A program made the position numbers and the translations under genes. 58,438 bases of DNA from Nocardia cerradoensis NBRC 101014 (lineage in GTDB: Bacteria; Actinomycetota; Actinomycetes; Mycobacteriales; Mycobacteriaceae). Positions 36,039-45,240 of this stretch are shown piece by piece. How positions within the stretch are numbered: position 1 is the stretch's first letter; each line of letters begins with the position of its first letter. The DNA is taken from positions 1-58,438 of the forward strand of contig NZ_BAFW01000094.1 in assembly GCF_000308535.1 (NCBI RefSeq), given 5' to 3'. The notes under the pieces are model-generated. The model was not told the DNA's origin and ran no database searches. It saw only the letters and a program-made list of their open reading frames with translations.

Positions 36039-36815
36039 TCAGCGAGCGGTGTCACGCCGGAACAGAACCGCGGCGCCGAGGACGAACACCGAGGCCCAGA
36101 CCACGATGTTCAACACCGCCAGTGCGGCGGAACCGGCAGTGGTGTCGCCGAGCGGCAACCGGGCCAGGGTCGCGACGCCGTTGGTGGGGAAGACCTTCGA
36201 CACCGTCTCGAACCAGCCGTGCAGCGGCATGAACAATCCACCGGCGAACGACAGCAGTGCCAGCACCGGGCCGAGGATCTGCATCACGTTCTCCGAGGGC
36301 AGCACATATCCCATGAACAGCCCGAATGCCGCGAAGACCACCGAGGTCAGCCACGCGATCAGGAAACAGCCCACCCAGGCCGCCGTGGTCAGATGTGCGC
36401 CGGTCACCGCACCGGCGACGAAAACGACGACGACCGAACACAATCCGAGCACCATCGCGCCGGCCACTTTCGTAGCGACGTAGGCGGCCGGGCTCAGCGG
36501 CGTGAGGCGCAGCTGGCGTACCCAACCGGCGGCGCGTTCCACCGCCACCATGGCACCGCCGCTGGTGGTGGCCAGCATCGCCCCGTAGACGGCGATCGAC
36601 ACCATCACGTAGGCGGTGACATTCGCCGATCCGTAGGTCTCGTGGCGGGCGGAGTTCTGGGCACCGAAGATCACGAAGAACACCACCGGCATCACCAGCG
36701 CGAAGATGACGGTGCGCCGGTTGCGCAGCATGCGGCGCAATTCGAGCAGCAGGAATCCCCAGCTGAAGCCGCCGGCGCTCGGACGGACGGCACGGGGCGC
36801 GGTCGATGTGGTCAT
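36039..36815 (-). CDS. ABC-2-type exporter permease
   Basis: A 258-residue protein with six hydrophobic segments (VIFALVMPVVFFVIFGA, YVMVSIAVYGAMLATTSGG, LGLCSVVVVFVAGAVTGA and others), the ABC-2 permease layout. It would form the channel for export of a drug, lipid or peptide, with the ATPase next to it. The ATPase stop codon lies 1 bp upstream of its ATG. Confidence 0.85.
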   Translation of the reverse strand: MTTSTAPRAVRPSAGGFSWGFLLLELRRMLRNRRTVIFALVMPVVFFVIFGAQNSARHETYGSANVTAYVMVSIAVYGAMLATTSGGAMVAVERAAGWVRQLRLTPLSPAAYVATKVAGAMVLGLCSVVVVFVAGAVTGAHLTTAAWVGCFLIAWLTSVVFAAFGLFMGYVLPSENVMQILGPVLALLSFAGGLFMPLHGWFETVSKVFPTNGVATLARLPLGDTTAGSAALAVLNIVVWASVFVLGAAVLFRRDTAR

Positions 36816-36816
36816 C

Positions 36817-37752
36817 TCAGTTGTCTCCGGTCAGTGCGAGGAAGGCGTCTTCGAGATTGCGGCCCGTGATTTCGATGTCGACGGCCGGTGTCCTGGTCAG
36901 CAGATAGCGGGCGACCGCGTCGGAGTCGTTGCCGTGCACGAGCACTCGATCACCGCGCTGCTCGACGCGGTCCACGCCGGCGAGGGCGAGCAGACTCGCC
37001 GGATCGGCATCGGGCAGCGTCGCCGAGACCGTGCGGCCGGAGGCCAGATTCTTCACCGACGCGGCACTGCCGTCGGCCACGACCCGCCCGCCCCGCACCA
37101 GCACGATGCGGTCGGCGTAGGCGTCGGCCTCGTCGAGGTAGTGGGTGGCGAAGACGACGGTGCGTCCGAGACCGGCGTCGGCGCGGATGGCGTTCCAGAA
37201 ATCGCGGCGGCCCTCGACGTCCATGCCGGTGGTCGGCTCGTCGAGGATCAGCAGGTCCGGATCGGGCAGCAGCGCGAGGGCGAAGCGCAGGCGCTGCTGC
37301 TGCCCGCCCGAGCATTTGCCCACCATGCGGTCGGCGATGCCGTCGATTCCGGCGCGGACGAGCACCTCCCGGGCGGGGCGCGGATTCCGGTGCAGGGACG
37401 CCACGACCCGCACCGTTTCGCCGACGGTGAGATCCGGAAGCAGGCCACCCGATTGCAGGACCGCCGAAACTCGGCCCGCCGCAACCGCTTCCGCCGGTGT
37501 GCCGCCGAGAATGCGGGCGGTGCCGGCGTCGGGGCGCAGCAGGCCGAGCATCATGTCGATGCTGGTGGACTTCCCGGCACCGTTGGGTCCCAGGAATGCG
37601 ACCACCTCACCCGCGGTGACGGTCAGATCGAGTCCGTCGACCGCGCGGACGGGCCCACCGGAGCTGCGGAAGGTTTTGGTCAGTCCGCGAAGGTCGATCA
37701 CCGGTGCGGCGGCGACCCGTTCCGCCGAACCGGATGTCAGTGCTGATGTCAT
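36817..37752 (-). CDS. ABC exporter ATP-binding protein
   Basis: A 311-residue ATPase: Walker A GPNGAGKSTS, signature CSGGQQQRLR, Walker B LLILDEPTTGMD and switch His in ATHYLDEAD, then a ~90-residue C-terminal extension. With the permease it forms a DrrAB-type exporter. The ATPase-permease-kinase-regulator order resembles BceRS/DesKR-linked detoxification modules; ligand unknown. Confidence 0.88.
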   Translation of the reverse strand: MTSALTSGSAERVAAAPVIDLRGLTKTFRSSGGPVRAVDGLDLTVTAGEVVAFLGPNGAGKSTSIDMMLGLLRPDAGTARILGGTPAEAVAAGRVSAVLQSGGLLPDLTVGETVRVVASLHRNPRPAREVLVRAGIDGIADRMVGKCSGGQQQRLRFALALLPDPDLLILDEPTTGMDVEGRRDFWNAIRADAGLGRTVVFATHYLDEADAYADRIVLVRGGRVVADGSAASVKNLASGRTVSATLPDADPASLLALAGVDRVEQRGDRVLVHGNDSDAVARYLLTRTPAVDIEITGRNLEDAFLALTGDN

Positions 37753-37820
37753 GGTTCCACTGTCGCGTGGAGCCGGGCGTCGTACCTGGCCCGAGCGTCA
37801 CGACCGTGCCATGACGAATG

Positions 37821-38741
37821 TCATGGCAGCAGGACGATCTTGCCCCGGGTGTGGCCGCGTTCGAGTTCGGCGAATGCCGCGCGCACCTCGCCGAGCGGAT
37901 AGGTGGCGGCGATCGGAATCCGGACGGTCCCCGCGGCGGCGAGTTCGGCCAGCTGGGCGAGCACGTCGATGGTGTCGGCGGCCGCATTGCCCTCCGCCTT
38001 GACGCCGTACTTCTCCACCGCGGCGAAATCGATGATCGTATCGATGCGTTCGGGCTTCACGCCGAGATCGAGGGCGAGTTCGACGTAGCCGTTGCCGTGC
38101 GTATCGATGAAGGCGTCGATACCGCCGGGCGCCGCCTCCCGGAGGCGCTCGGCGAGACCGTCACCGTATTCCACCGCGACCGCCCCCAGCTCGCGCAGAT
38201 AGTCCTGGTTGTCCGGCCCCGCGATGCCGATCACCGTCACCTCGCGGGCCCGAAGCAGTTGCACCACAATGGATCCCACACCACCGGCCGCGCCGGACAC
38301 CGCGATGGTGTCACCCGCTTCCGGGCTCACGGCCCGCACGGCGGCGAAGGCGGTGGTGCCCGCGACGTACAGCGATCCGGCCACCTCCCACGACAGACCC
38401 ACCGGCTTGGGAGTGACCTGCTGAGCCGGCACCACCACCCGGGTGGCGTGGCTGGAACGCTTGTCGCTGAATCCGAGCACCTCGTCGCCGACGGCGATCC
38501 CGCTCACCCCCTCGCCCAGCGCGACGATGCGCCCCGCGAAATCGGTGCCCTCCCCCTCGGGGAACGTGGCGGGCCACCGTTCGTGCAGCGAGCCGTTGCG
38601 GATCTTGGCCTCGCCCGGATTGATCCCCGCGGCCACCACCTCGACCGCGACCTGTCCGGGCCCGGGCTGCGGATCGGGTATCTCGCGAACCTCGAGCACA
38701 TCGATATCGCCGTAACGATCGAACTTGACCGCCTGCGCCAT
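37821..38741 (-). CDS. NADP-dependent quinone-reductase-like oxidoreductase (MDR family)
   Basis: A 306-residue medium-chain dehydrogenase/reductase without structural zinc cysteines: PGPGQVAVEVVAAGINPGEA, EGTDFAGRIVALG, cofactor motif SGAAGGVGSIVVQLLRA. Typical of quinone/enone reductases that use NADPH. ATG at 38741 is preceded by AAAGG 8 bp away. It stands between the ABC exporter operon and glyS, with no evident operon partner. Confidence 0.8.
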   Translation of the reverse strand: MAQAVKFDRYGDIDVLEVREIPDPQPGPGQVAVEVVAAGINPGEAKIRNGSLHERWPATFPEGEGTDFAGRIVALGEGVSGIAVGDEVLGFSDKRSSHATRVVVPAQQVTPKPVGLSWEVAGSLYVAGTTAFAAVRAVSPEAGDTIAVSGAAGGVGSIVVQLLRAREVTVIGIAGPDNQDYLRELGAVAVEYGDGLAERLREAAPGGIDAFIDTHGNGYVELALDLGVKPERIDTIIDFAAVEKYGVKAEGNAAADTIDVLAQLAELAAAGTVRIPIAATYPLGEVRAAFAELERGHTRGKIVLLP

Positions 38742-38776
38742 GATCAGGACCTTTCGTCGCACCTGTGGGCCGGGCC

Positions 38777-38804
38777 CGGCCGTACCCCCCGGGGGGTGCG
38801 GCCG
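38777..38804. repeat. 28-bp GC palindrome downstream of glyS
   Basis: CGGCCGTACCCCCC is followed at once by GGGGGGTGCGGCCG; the halves pair with one G-T/G-U exception. It lies 150 bp downstream of the glyS stop, with no T-tract, and 36 bp upstream of the oxidoreductase start. It could be a late glyS terminator or an operator. Confidence 0.5.
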
Positions 38805-38953
38805 GATCTCGGATTGCTCAGTGCTCGGAACGACCCGGACCACGGCGATATTTCCGCCGCTCCCACTTCGGCACGCGATTCGTCCCGATGACGTCCGGGT
38901 CTTCGGTTATGTCCGAATCCGGATGCGGTATACCCGTCCGCGCCGCGGTGAAC

Positions 38954-40345
38954 TCAGGCGCCCAGGAGGCGCTGGGCCAGGTAGCCCTCCACCTGGTCGA
39001 GCGCGATCCGCTCCTGCGCCATCGAGTCCCGCTCGCGTACGGTGACGGCCTGGTCCTCGAGGGTGTCGAAGTCGACGGTGATGCAGAACGGGGTGCCGAT
39101 CTCGTCCTGGCGGCGGTAGCGGCGGCCGATCGCGCCGGCGTCGTCGAAGTCGACGTTCCAGTTCCTACGCAGTTGCGCGGCAAGGTCTTTCGCCTTCGGC
39201 GACAGATCGGCGTTGCGCGACAACGGAAGTACGGCGGCCTTCACCGGCGCGAGGCGGCGATCCAGGCGCAGCACGGTCCGCTTCTCCATGACGCCCTTGG
39301 CGTTCGGCGCCTCGTCCTCGTTGTAGGCGTCGATCAGGAAGGCCATCAGCGAGCGGGTCAGGCCGGCCGCGGGCTCGATCACGTACGGCGTGTAGCGCTC
39401 GTTGGTGTTCTGGTCGAAGAAGCTCAGATCGGTGCCGGAATGCTTGGAATGCGTCGACAGGTCGAAGTCGGTGCGGTTGGCGACACCCTCGAGCTCACCC
39501 CATTCGCTGCCCTGGAAGTGGAAGCGGTACTCGATATCGACCGTGCGGGTCGAATAGTGCGAGAGCTTCTCCTTCGGGTGCTCGTAGAGCCGCAGATTCT
39601 CCGGGTCGATGCCGAGGTCGGTGTACCAGGCCAGGCGGGTATCGATCCAGTACTGGTGCCACTGCTCGTCCTCACCCGGCTTGACGAAGAACTCCATCTC
39701 CATCTGCTCGAATTCGCGGGTGCGGAAGATGAAGTTGCCGGGGGTGATCTCGTTGCGGAAGCTCTTGCCGATCTGCGCGATACCGAACGGCGGCTTCTTG
39801 CGCGCGGTGGTCATCACATTCGCGAAGTTCACGAAGATGCCCTGCGCGGTCTCCGGCCGCAGATAGTGCAGGCCCTCCTCGGACTCGATCGGCCCGAGGT
39901 AGGTCTTGAGCATCATGTTGAAATCGCGCGGTTCGGTCCACTTACCGACGGTGCCGCAGTCCGGGCAGCCGATCAGATCCATGGACACCGAGTCCGGATC
40001 GTCGATCTTGTGCTTCTCGGCGTACGCCTCCTGCAGGTGGTCCTGCCGGTGCCGCTTGTGGCAGTTCAGGCATTCGACCAGCGGGTCGTTGAAGACGCTG
40101 ACGTGCCCCGAGGCCACCCACACCGGCCGCGGCAGGATGATCGCGGAGTCCAGGCCGACCACATCGTCGCGGCTGGTGACCATGGCCCGCCACCACTGCT
40201 TCTTGATGTTCTCCTTGAGCTCCACACCCAGCGGACCGTAATCCCATGCCGACCGGGTCCCTCCGTAGATCTCGCCGCTGGGGTATACCAGACCCCGGCG
40301 CTTGGCGAGATTCGCGACGGTGTCGATCTTCGACTTGGGTGCCAC
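38954..40345 (-). CDS. glyS: Glycyl-tRNA synthetase (single-chain class II)
   Basis: A 463-residue enzyme of the bacterial/eukaryotic alpha2 GlyRS type: N-terminal [20 protein letters not shown], class II motif 2 ([20 protein letters not shown]), a zinc-binding CLNCH...CPDC insert and a C-terminal anticodon-binding domain. It charges tRNA-Gly. The GTG at 40345 is the start. Divergent from the smtB-furB operon, exactly as in M. tuberculosis. Confidence 0.95.
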   Translation of the reverse strand: MAPKSKIDTVANLAKRRGLVYPSGEIYGGTRSAWDYGPLGVELKENIKKQWWRAMVTSRDDVVGLDSAIILPRPVWVASGHVSVFNDPLVECLNCHKRHRQDHLQEAYAEKHKIDDPDSVSMDLIGCPDCGTVGKWTEPRDFNMMLKTYLGPIESEEGLHYLRPETAQGIFVNFANVMTTARKKPPFGIAQIGKSFRNEITPGNFIFRTREFEQMEMEFFVKPGEDEQWHQYWIDTRLAWYTDLGIDPENLRLYEHPKEKLSHYSTRTVDIEYRFHFQGSEWGELEGVANRTDFDLSTHSKHSGTDLSFFDQNTNERYTPYVIEPAAGLTRSLMAFLIDAYNEDEAPNAKGVMEKRTVLRLDRRLAPVKAAVLPLSRNADLSPKAKDLAAQLRRNWNVDFDDAGAIGRRYRRQDEIGTPFCITVDFDTLEDQAVTVRERDSMAQERIALDQVEGYLAQRLLGA

Positions 40346-40443
40346 GGCTGGAGCTCTCCCTCTGGATGATGGGTTCGATCGATTCGCCCCAGCCTAGCGA
40401 CACGTCGAGGCACACCGCGAAGCAGTATCGACGGCATGGCTCC

Positions 40444-40473
40444 TTGACATGCGCACCTGTGCATATCAATAAT
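40444..40473 (+). promoter_or_regulatory. Promoter and operator of the smtB-furB operon
   Basis: TTGACA (40444-40449), 18 bases, AATAAT (40468-40473) form a near-consensus promoter. The spacer holds the palindrome ATGCGCACCTGTGCAT (40449-40464; halves ATGCGCA/TGTGCAT), placed so that a bound repressor blocks RNA polymerase. AAGGAG lies 8 bp before the smtB ATG. Autoregulation by the ArsR-type product is inferred. Confidence 0.6.
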
Positions 40474-40503
40474 GGCATCGGTTTCCAATAAGGAGTTGGT
40501 TCG

Positions 40504-40899
40504 ATGATTGCCGACAGCGGTGTTCCCGCGCGTCGAAGCCGCGTCGCCGTCGAGGCGCCCACGCCGATCCCACACGACCCGTATCCCTATCGCGCCCCGA
40601 CCGCCCCCGCGGTACCCGCCCGCACCACCCTCGACAACGCGGGTGAACTGCTGCGCGCGCTGGCCGCGCCGGTGCGGATCGCGATCGTGCTGCAGCTGCG
40701 CGAATCGCCGCGCTGCGTGCACGAACTGGTCGATACGCTCGGCGTCACGCAGCCCCTGGTCAGCCAGCACCTGCGCATTCTCAAGTCCGCGGGCGTGGTG
40801 CGCGGTGAACGCACCGGCCGTGAGGTGATCTACGAGTTGGTCGACGACCATCTGGCACGCATCGTCGTCGACGCCGTCGCACACGCCGAGGAAGGATGA
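40504..40899 (+). CDS. smtB: ArsR/SmtB-family metal-responsive regulator
   Basis: A 131-residue winged-helix repressor: LRALAAPVRIAIVLQLRESP (alpha2-3), CVHELVDTLGVTQPLVSQHL recognition helix, ERTGREVIYELVDDH wing and C-terminal His-containing helix (DDHLARIVVDAVAHAEE) suited to zinc at the alpha5 site. It carries a ~45-residue N-terminal tail. It is the counterpart of M. tuberculosis Rv2358, a zinc-released repressor of itself and furB. Its stop overlaps the furB start as ATGA. Confidence 0.88.
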   Translation: MIADSGVPARRSRVAVEAPTPIPHDPYPYRAPTAPAVPARTTLDNAGELLRALAAPVRIAIVLQLRESPRCVHELVDTLGVTQPLVSQHLRILKSAGVVRGERTGREVIYELVDDHLARIVVDAVAHAEEG

Positions 40900-41327
40900 C
40901 CGTGCCGGAGAAGACGGGCACCGCCGAGAAGACTGTCGGAATTCGCAGCACCCGCCAGCGCAGCGCGATCACCGCACTGCTGGGCGATATCGAGGAATTC
41001 CGTTCGGCCCAGGAGCTGCACGACGAACTACGCCGCCGCGGTGAGGGCATCGGCCTGACCACCGTCTACCGCACCCTCCAGTCCCTCGCCGACGCCGGCA
41101 AGGTCGACGTATTGCGCACGGACACAGGCGAATCGGTATACCGGCAGTGCTCCAAGGGCCACCATCACCACCTGGTCTGCCGCCAGTGCGGACGCACCGT
41201 CGAGGTGGAGGGCCCGACGGTGGAGGCCTGGGCCGCGGCCATCGCCGGCGAGCACGGATTCACCGACATCAGCCACACCATGGAGGTGTTCGGCACCTGC
41301 CGCGACTGCGCCCATCTCACCCGCTGA
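40896..41327 (+). CDS. furB: Zinc uptake regulator, Fur family (FurB/Zur)
   Basis: A 143-residue Fur-type protein: winged helix (RSTRQRSAITALLGDIEEF, GIGLTTVYRTLQSLADAG), a CSKGHHHHLVCRQCG metal region and a second GTCRDC pair giving the two CxxC structural-zinc motifs. The equivalent M. tuberculosis FurB represses zinc-uptake genes when zinc is plentiful. Co-transcribed with smtB by 4-bp overlap, so both zinc sensors are controlled together. Confidence 0.92.
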   Translation: MTVPEKTGTAEKTVGIRSTRQRSAITALLGDIEEFRSAQELHDELRRRGEGIGLTTVYRTLQSLADAGKVDVLRTDTGESVYRQCSKGHHHHLVCRQCGRTVEVEGPTVEAWAAAIAGEHGFTDISHTMEVFGTCRDCAHLTR

Positions 41328-41480
41328 TCGCGGACGCGCATCGTCCTGTGGCATCACTTTCGTCGGCGCCGCAACAACTTTCGGCCACGCCTCCTGGATA
41401 CGCAGGCCCCACTCCTCCATCGCCCGGGTGAACGCCTCGATCAGCAGTGCGTCCCGGGAGCCGAAGTGATAGCCGATCGC
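41325..41480 (-). pseudogene. Remnant of a TetR-family regulator gene
   Basis: On the minus strand a short frame reads AAIGYHFGSRDALLIEAFT followed by RAMEEWG, the end of a TetR DNA-binding helix-turn-helix, then runs out at a stop inside the furB end. Only ~50 residues remain; both the N-terminus and ligand domain are gone. It abuts the oppositely oriented monooxygenase remnant, so a deletion has joined two formerly divergent genes. Confidence 0.6.
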
Positions 41481-42214
41481 GGCCTGATCTACAACGAGCC
41501 GGGCCGCTACCTCTCACCCGGCAGCGCCCGAGATCCCGAACGGGCTGTGGTCGGCTTCATATTCTCCGCTCCCCAACGACATTCGATCGCCGCGATGTCG
41601 GCGCGCAGAAACGGTTCATCGCCGATCACTTCGCCGGCGTCGGCTGGCGAGCGCCGCAGTTGCTCGCCGCGCTCCAGGGTGCCGGAGACCTGTATTTCGA
41701 CTCGCTCAGCCAGATCCGGCTCGACCGGTGGGCCGACGGCCGGGTCGCATTACTCGGCGACGCCGCGTGGTGCGCCGGCCCGGGCGGCAACGGCACCAGC
41801 CACGCCATGCTGGGGACGTACACGCTGGCGGGCGAACTCGCGGCGGCGAACGGAGATCACCGGATCGGCTTCGCCCGCTACGAACGGATCATGCGCCCCA
41901 CGGTCGAGAGGTCACAGAAGTTCGCCACCGGCGCGGGCCGCTTCCTCGCGCCCGCGACCCGATGGCAGATCCGCCGGCGCGACCTCACCTACCGCGTGCT
42001 GTCCTCGGCGGTGATGTCCGGAATCTTCACCCGGATGAGCAGTCGGTTCCGCGAAGACCGGGAGGCCGGCGTCCTATCCACTGCCCGTGGCTCGAGCGGG
42101 CTCCGTGCCGGTCAGGGCACCAGGCCCTGGCGGGCGCGACCTGCGCCGGACAGCACGAGCAGCAGCATCGTCGCCAGGGCGTCGTGGTCGAGGCCGGCTG
42201 CCGGGAAGGTGTAG
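41466..42214 (+). pseudogene. Truncated, frameshifted FAD-dependent monooxygenase remnant
   Basis: The region encodes the C-terminal half of a FAD monooxygenase of the aromatic-hydroxylase type. First, in one frame, YNEPGRYLSPGSARDPERA and VVGFIFSAP. Then, after a frame change near 41570-41585, TFDRRDVGAQKRFIADHF and the FAD-binding GDAAWCAGPGGNGTSHAMLG followed by TYTLAGELA. The N-terminal GxGxxG dinucleotide site is missing, and the frame runs into the opposite-strand YbjN gene. It cannot make a functional enzyme. Confidence 0.7.
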
Positions 42215-42522
42215 CGCAGCAGGACGTCGGCGAGTTTTTCGTGGGCGATGATCGTCAGCGAGCCGAACTGCAGGGCGTTGTTGCGGTCGGCGACTCGCTT
42301 GTGCAGTTGCGGCTTCAAGGGGCGATCCCAGGCGAGCACGCAGGTCAGCGTGAGGACGTCCAGGCCGGGCGCCAGCGTGACGCCGCGCAGCGAGCACAGC
42401 GCGCCCTCGTATTCGAAGCCGAGGGCGTCACCGTCCTCCTCCCGCACGGTGATATCGCATCGACGCAGGCAGGCGGCCGCTTGGGCCTGCAGTTCCCGGG
42501 CGACGGTCAGATCGTTGCTCAC
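42112..42522 (-). CDS. YbjN-domain protein (T3SS-chaperone-like fold), Rv2360c position
   Basis: A 136-residue protein ([40 protein letters not shown], ending in a leucine-rich helix) of the YbjN/CesT-like chaperone fold as far as I can judge. The GTG at 42522 overlaps the uppS stop as GTGA. The gene occupies the place of the hypothetical Rv2360c next to uppS in M. tuberculosis. Function unknown. Confidence 0.65.
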   Translation of the reverse strand: MSNDLTVARELQAQAAACLRRCDITVREEDGDALGFEYEGALCSLRGVTLAPGLDVLTLTCVLAWDRPLKPQLHKRVADRNNALQFGSLTIIAHEKLADVLLRYTFPAAGLDHDALATMLLLVLSGAGRARQGLVP

Positions 42523-43307
42523 TTCACGCCACCGAACCGGCGATCGCGCTTGGCGTACTCCACACAGGCCTCCCACAGGTCGCGACGGTCGAAATCGGGG
42601 AACAGGGTGTGCTGGAAGACGAACTCCGCGTAGGCGGACTGCCAGATCAGGAAGTTCGAACTGCGCAGCTCACCGGAAGGGCGCAGGAACAGGTCCACAT
42701 CGGGCATATCCGGCTCGTCGAGATATTTCGCGAAGGTGGATTCGGTGACCTTTTCCGGATCCAGCTGTCCGGCCGCCACCTTCCGCGCGATTTCCCGTGC
42801 CGCGTCGGCGATTTCGGCGCGGCCGCCGTAGTTGACGCACATGGTCAGCGTCATCACGGTGTTGTCCTTGGTGAGCTCCTCGGCGATCTCCAATTCTTTG
42901 ATCACGCTGCGCCACAGGCGTGGTCGCCGGCCCGCCCAGCGCACCCGCACGCCCATCTCGTGCATCTCGTCGCGGCGGCGCCGGATCACGTCGCGGTTGA
43001 AGCCCATCAAAAATTTGACCTCGTCCGGGCTGCGCCGCCAGTTCTCGGTCGAAAAGGCATAGGCGGAAAGCCATTTCACGCCGATCTCGATGCACCCTTC
43101 GACGGTGTCCATCAGCACCGCCTCCCCGCGCTCGTGCCCGGCGGTGCGCGGCAGTCCCCGATCCTGGGCCCACCGGCCGTTGCCGTCCATCACCAGCGCC
43201 ACATGCCTGGGCACGAACTCCGGCGGCAGCGCGGGCGGGGTGGCGCCCGACGGGTGCGGTGACGGCGGACGAATCGTGCGGGTGGTCTGGGAGCGGTTAC
43301 CGATCAC
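42519..43307 (-). CDS. uppS: Cis-prenyl (decaprenyl/undecaprenyl) diphosphate synthase
   Basis: A 262-residue isoprenyl transferase: [20 protein letters not shown] with the catalytic Asp, [27 protein letters not shown] and [18 protein letters not shown]. It extends farnesyl diphosphate with isopentenyl diphosphate to the polyprenyl carrier used for peptidoglycan and arabinogalactan. Single gene copy in the conserved block, followed by the YbjN gene. Confidence 0.93.
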   Translation of the reverse strand: MIGNRSQTTRTIRPPSPHPSGATPPALPPEFVPRHVALVMDGNGRWAQDRGLPRTAGHERGEAVLMDTVEGCIEIGVKWLSAYAFSTENWRRSPDEVKFLMGFNRDVIRRRRDEMHEMGVRVRWAGRRPRLWRSVIKELEIAEELTKDNTVMTLTMCVNYGGRAEIADAAREIARKVAAGQLDPEKVTESTFAKYLDEPDMPDVDLFLRPSGELRSSNFLIWQSAYAEFVFQHTLFPDFDRRDLWEACVEYAKRDRRFGGVK

Positions 43308-43381
43308 GCCACCTATCCTGCATCACCGCGCGCCGCGCGTGACCGGTGCCGTGGGATTTCCGCGCCGACCTGCGCATTCGC

Positions 43382-44200
43382 TCAGGGCTTGACGCCGACC
43401 GCGGCCCAGATGCCGAACGCCTCGTCGGCCCACGCGAGCCGTTCCTCCGGGATGTAGAAGTCCGGGTTCGGGTGCCAGCGGTGCATCGGAACCACCCCGG
43501 GCTCGACCAGCTCCAGCCCGTCGAAGAAGCGGGTGACCTCGGCCTTGTTGCGCAGGGCGACCTTCATCCCGGCCGGGGCGTAGACCGCTGCCACCTTCGC
43601 GAGCCGTTCCGGATTCACATCGCTGGAGGCGTGGGTGATGCTGAGATACGACCCGGGCGCGAACGCGTCCATATAGGTACGCACGATGTCGTAGGCGCCC
43701 TCTTCGTCGGTGACGAAATGCATGATCGCGGCCAGGTTGAGCGCCACCGGCCGGGACAGATCGATCACCGCGCGGAACCGCTCCGAGCCGAGGATCACCT
43801 CCGGATCGCGCACATCCGAGGGAATGTATTCGGTACGCCCCTCCTCCGAGCCGATCATCAGCGCGCGGGCATGCGCCAGCACCAGCGGGTCGTGGTCGAC
43901 GTACACCACGCGGCAATGCGGATCGACGGCCTGTACGGCGTTGTGCAGATTCGGTTCGGTCGGAATTCCGGTGCCGATGTCGAGAAACTGCCGCACTCCG
44001 TTGCGGGCCGCGAAACGTGCCGCTCGATGGACGAATTCGCGATTGGCCCGCGCGGCCTGCGCGGTCTCCGGAAACGCCTCCATCACCTTCGACGCGGCCT
44101 CCCGATCGGCCGGATAGTTGTCCTTGCCGCCGAGGTAGTAGTCGTACATCCGCGCCGAATGCGCCTTGTCCGTATCGAACTCGACAAGCTCGTGAGACAT
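43382..44200 (-). CDS. SAM-dependent methyltransferase, DUF574 family
   Basis: A 272-residue protein of the actinobacterial DUF574/SAM-MT group: RMYDYYLGGKDNYPADREAA, FLDIGTGIPTEPNLH (SAM-binding), VVYVDHDPLVLAHARALM, LNLAAIMHFV. Many paralogues occur per genome; substrates unknown. GGAGA 9 bp before the ATG sets the start. It is absent from the mycobacterial version of this block, so it is a local insertion. Confidence 0.85.
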   Translation of the reverse strand: MSHELVEFDTDKAHSARMYDYYLGGKDNYPADREAASKVMEAFPETAQAARANREFVHRAARFAARNGVRQFLDIGTGIPTEPNLHNAVQAVDPHCRVVYVDHDPLVLAHARALMIGSEEGRTEYIPSDVRDPEVILGSERFRAVIDLSRPVALNLAAIMHFVTDEEGAYDIVRTYMDAFAPGSYLSITHASSDVNPERLAKVAAVYAPAGMKVALRNKAEVTRFFDGLELVEPGVVPMHRWHPNPDFYIPEERLAWADEAFGIWAAVGVKP

Positions 44201-44287
44201 CGAAGCTTTCTCCGTAAGGTTGGTGGGACCTTCGAGTGAAATTACCCCGTCCGAGCCGCACGTAGGTCCCGCATTCCCGGAAACCTC

Positions 44288-44318
44288 TTGACCTGGAGTG
44301 CGCTCCAGGGCATAGCGT
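44288..44318 (+). promoter_or_regulatory. MerR-type promoter (19-bp spacer, perfect dyad)
   Basis: TTGACC (44288-44293), 19 bases, TAGCGT (44313-44318). A perfect CCTGGAG-TGCG-CTCCAGG dyad (44292-44309) fills the spacer. The 19-bp spacing with a spacer-centred dyad is the hallmark of promoters activated by MerR-family regulators. No merR gene is next to it. Confidence 0.75.
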
Positions 44319-44355
44319 TCTCCCCGGGAAGTCAGTCACTGACGAGGAGAACTCC

Positions 44356-45231
44356 ATGGAGCTCGGATTTCACATTCCTATCTTCGATATCGATGGCGGC
44401 ACCCCCGCGATCGCGGGAGAGCTGGCGCGGGTGGGGCAGGCCGCGGAGGCGGCGGGCGCCACCTGGCTGTCGTTCATGGATCACTACTTCCAGATCGAGC
44501 CGACCGGCCTACCGGCCGAGGCGAATATGCTGGAGGGATACACCACGCTGGGATACCTTGCGGCACATACCACCTCGATCGACCTCGGACTGCTGGTCAC
44601 CGGCGTAACCTATCGGCATCCGGGTCTGCTCGCCAAGATCGTCACCACCCTCGACGTGCTGTCGGGCGGACGGGCCACGCTGGGGATCGGGGCCGCGTGG
44701 TTCGAGCGCGAGCATCGCGGGCTCGGGGTCGAGTTCCCGCCACTGGCCGAGCGGTTCGAGCGGCTGGAGGAGACGCTGCGGATCTGCGCGCAGATGTGGG
44801 ATCCGCAGAACAACGGGCCGTTCGAGGGCAAGTACTACCAGCTGGCCGAGACGCTGTGCTCGCCGCAGCCGATCCATCGCCCGAACGTGCTGATCGGCGG
44901 CGGCGGCGAGAAGAAGACGCTGCGGCTGGTCGCACAGTACGGCGACGCCTGCAATCTGTTCGGCACGTCGCCGGAGGACGTCGCCCACAAACTCGACGTG
45001 CTGCGCCGCCACTGCGACGACGTCGGTCGCGATTTCGACACCATCCGCACCACGATCATGGCCAACAATCCGCGCCCGAATCCGGACGTTCGCGACGAAT
45101 TCGTCCGCAGCATGGCCGATTACGCGAAACTGGGCATCGACGCGGTGCTGATCACCCCGACCACTGGCTCACCCGCCGCGTGGATCGAGGACATGGCGCC
45201 GGCGGTCCCGCAGCTGGCCGACCTCGGATAG
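44356..45231 (+). CDS. LLM-class F420-dependent oxidoreductase
   Basis: A 291-residue luciferase-like TIM-barrel protein: N-terminal ELGFHIPIFDIDGGT, LVTGVTYRHPGLLAKIVTTL, LGIGAAWFEREHRGLG, FERLEETLRICAQMW and NVLIGGGGEKKTLRLVAQYG. These features fit the F420-using LLM oxidoreductases of mycobacteria and Nocardia; FMN use cannot be excluded. GAGGAG lies 6 bp before the ATG. It alone follows the MerR-type promoter. Confidence 0.85.
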   Translation: MELGFHIPIFDIDGGTPAIAGELARVGQAAEAAGATWLSFMDHYFQIEPTGLPAEANMLEGYTTLGYLAAHTTSIDLGLLVTGVTYRHPGLLAKIVTTLDVLSGGRATLGIGAAWFEREHRGLGVEFPPLAERFERLEETLRICAQMWDPQNNGPFEGKYYQLAETLCSPQPIHRPNVLIGGGGEKKTLRLVAQYGDACNLFGTSPEDVAHKLDVLRRHCDDVGRDFDTIRTTIMANNPRPNPDVRDEFVRSMADYAKLGIDAVLITPTTGSPAAWIEDMAPAVPQLADLG

Positions 45232-45240
45232 CCGGCCGGT

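Noticed and set aside
38777..38804. Palindrome as a confirmed glyS terminator
   Set aside because: It is 150 bp from the stop and lacks a T-tract, so I list it only as a repeat.
41028..41420. Minus-strand frame over furB as a gene
   Set aside because: Only its first part encodes TetR remnant sequence; the rest is the shadow of furB.
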